Positions 63,694 to 64,000 of a stretch of DNA of 64,000 bases are shown piece after piece; the first letter of the stretch is position 1; every line of letters starts with the position of its first letter. The notes beneath the pieces were generated by a model, which did not search any database, was not told where the DNA came from, and was given only the letters and a program-made list of their open reading frames with translations. The DNA lies in assembly GCA_943704525.1 (NCBI GenBank), contig CALSCQ010001775.1, forward strand, positions 34,876-98,875, read 5' to 3'. The position numbers were made by a program, and so were the translations under genes. The stretch is from Pigoraptor vietnamica (taxonomy: Eukaryota > Opisthokonta > Filasterea).

Positions 63694-63789
63694 ATGGGCA
63701 TGGATGCGGAAAGCGCGCCAACAAGCGCCTACTTGCATCTGCCGCAGGATGCCGTGACTGCGTTTGTCGAGTATCGGCGATTGAATGAG
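63694..63789 (+). CDS. First exon of a partial gene
   Basis: ATG at 63694 opens a 32-codon exon (MGMDAESAPTSAYLHLPQDA then VTAFVEYRRLNE) ending in a GTGCGT donor, typical of this genome. The rest is outside the window. The family cannot be told from 32 residues. Confidence 0.5.
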
Positions 63790-63927
63790 GTGCGTGCCGT
63801 GCGGCACTTTTGCCTCTCAGCGAAGGCCGGTTGTGCTGTACGACAGTTGTCTTTCTCTCAGCAATTCGCTCATTGCTGGACTGTCCTTATGTCGCGTCGT
63901 TATTCGAGCTGATCCGACAACCCTCCC

Positions 63928-63942
63928 CCCCTCTCTCTCTCC

Positions 63943-64000
<58 letters not shown>
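63928..64000. repeat. (CT)n microsatellite at the window edge
   Basis: Pyrimidine run changing into pure CT that continues to the last base. It probably lies in the first intron of the partial gene, and its true end is not visible. Confidence 0.9.

Overview
This window is nuclear DNA from a GC-rich, intron-rich unicellular eukaryote that builds a motile flagellum. Almost every gene is broken by short introns (mostly 70-300 bp, often GTGCGT...GCAG). Two genes are needed only by ciliated cells: the anterograde IFT-B subunit IFT70/TTC30 and the outer-arm dynein intermediate chain DNAI2. The gene mix (TOPBP1-like, DPH7, HELLS/LSH, GNL2, class II fumarase, TMEM11, FIP1, a class C GPCR, a CotH-family kinase) fits a free-living heterotrophic protist. 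The species cannot be fixed from sequence alone. I rebuilt exons by hand, using splice motifs, reading-frame phase and recalled family sequences. In the multi-exon genes traced from start to stop, exon lengths add up to an open frame.

Layout, left to right. 84-3316 (-): TOPBP1/Dpb11-like multi-BRCT protein running off the left edge. 3832-4593 (+): SUKH domain fused to a ZZ zinc finger. 4929-9172 (-): IFT70. 9939-12311 (+): SDS22-type LRR protein. 12882-15306 (-): DPH7. 15540-20811 (-): large cysteine-rich membrane protein. 21660-25163 (-): HELLS/LSH remodeler. 25748-28553 (+): GNL2/NOG2. 28928-31496 (+): secreted cupredoxin with a long Ala/Ser repeat tail. 31955-32562 (-): unknown. 33467-35656 (+): fumarase. 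35889-39128 (-): DNAI2. 40031-41106 (+): TMEM11. 41357-44490 (-): secreted CotH-family kinase. 44841-48454 (+): FIP1. 48766-49928 (+): DUF1295/steroid-reductase-like membrane enzyme. 50132-50767 (-): secreted unknown. 51557-54801 (-): alpha-helical repeat-like unknown. 55509-63369 (+): class C GPCR with a polymorphic-membrane-protein-like beta-helix ectodomain. 63694-end (+): first exon of a partial gene.

There is no operon logic; the genes serve separate jobs: genome maintenance, ribosome assembly and eEF2 modification, mRNA 3' ends, mitochondria, flagellum and cell surface. The surface set stands out: a 7TM receptor with a bacterial-Pmp-like ectodomain, a Cys-rich two-TM protein, a cupredoxin on a repeat stalk, and a secretory-pathway CotH kinase. 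Cross-cutting signals are four inferred GC-AG introns, an 8-nt micro-exon, (TG)n runs mostly on the sense strand of introns, and AT-rich islands in divergent intergenic regions.
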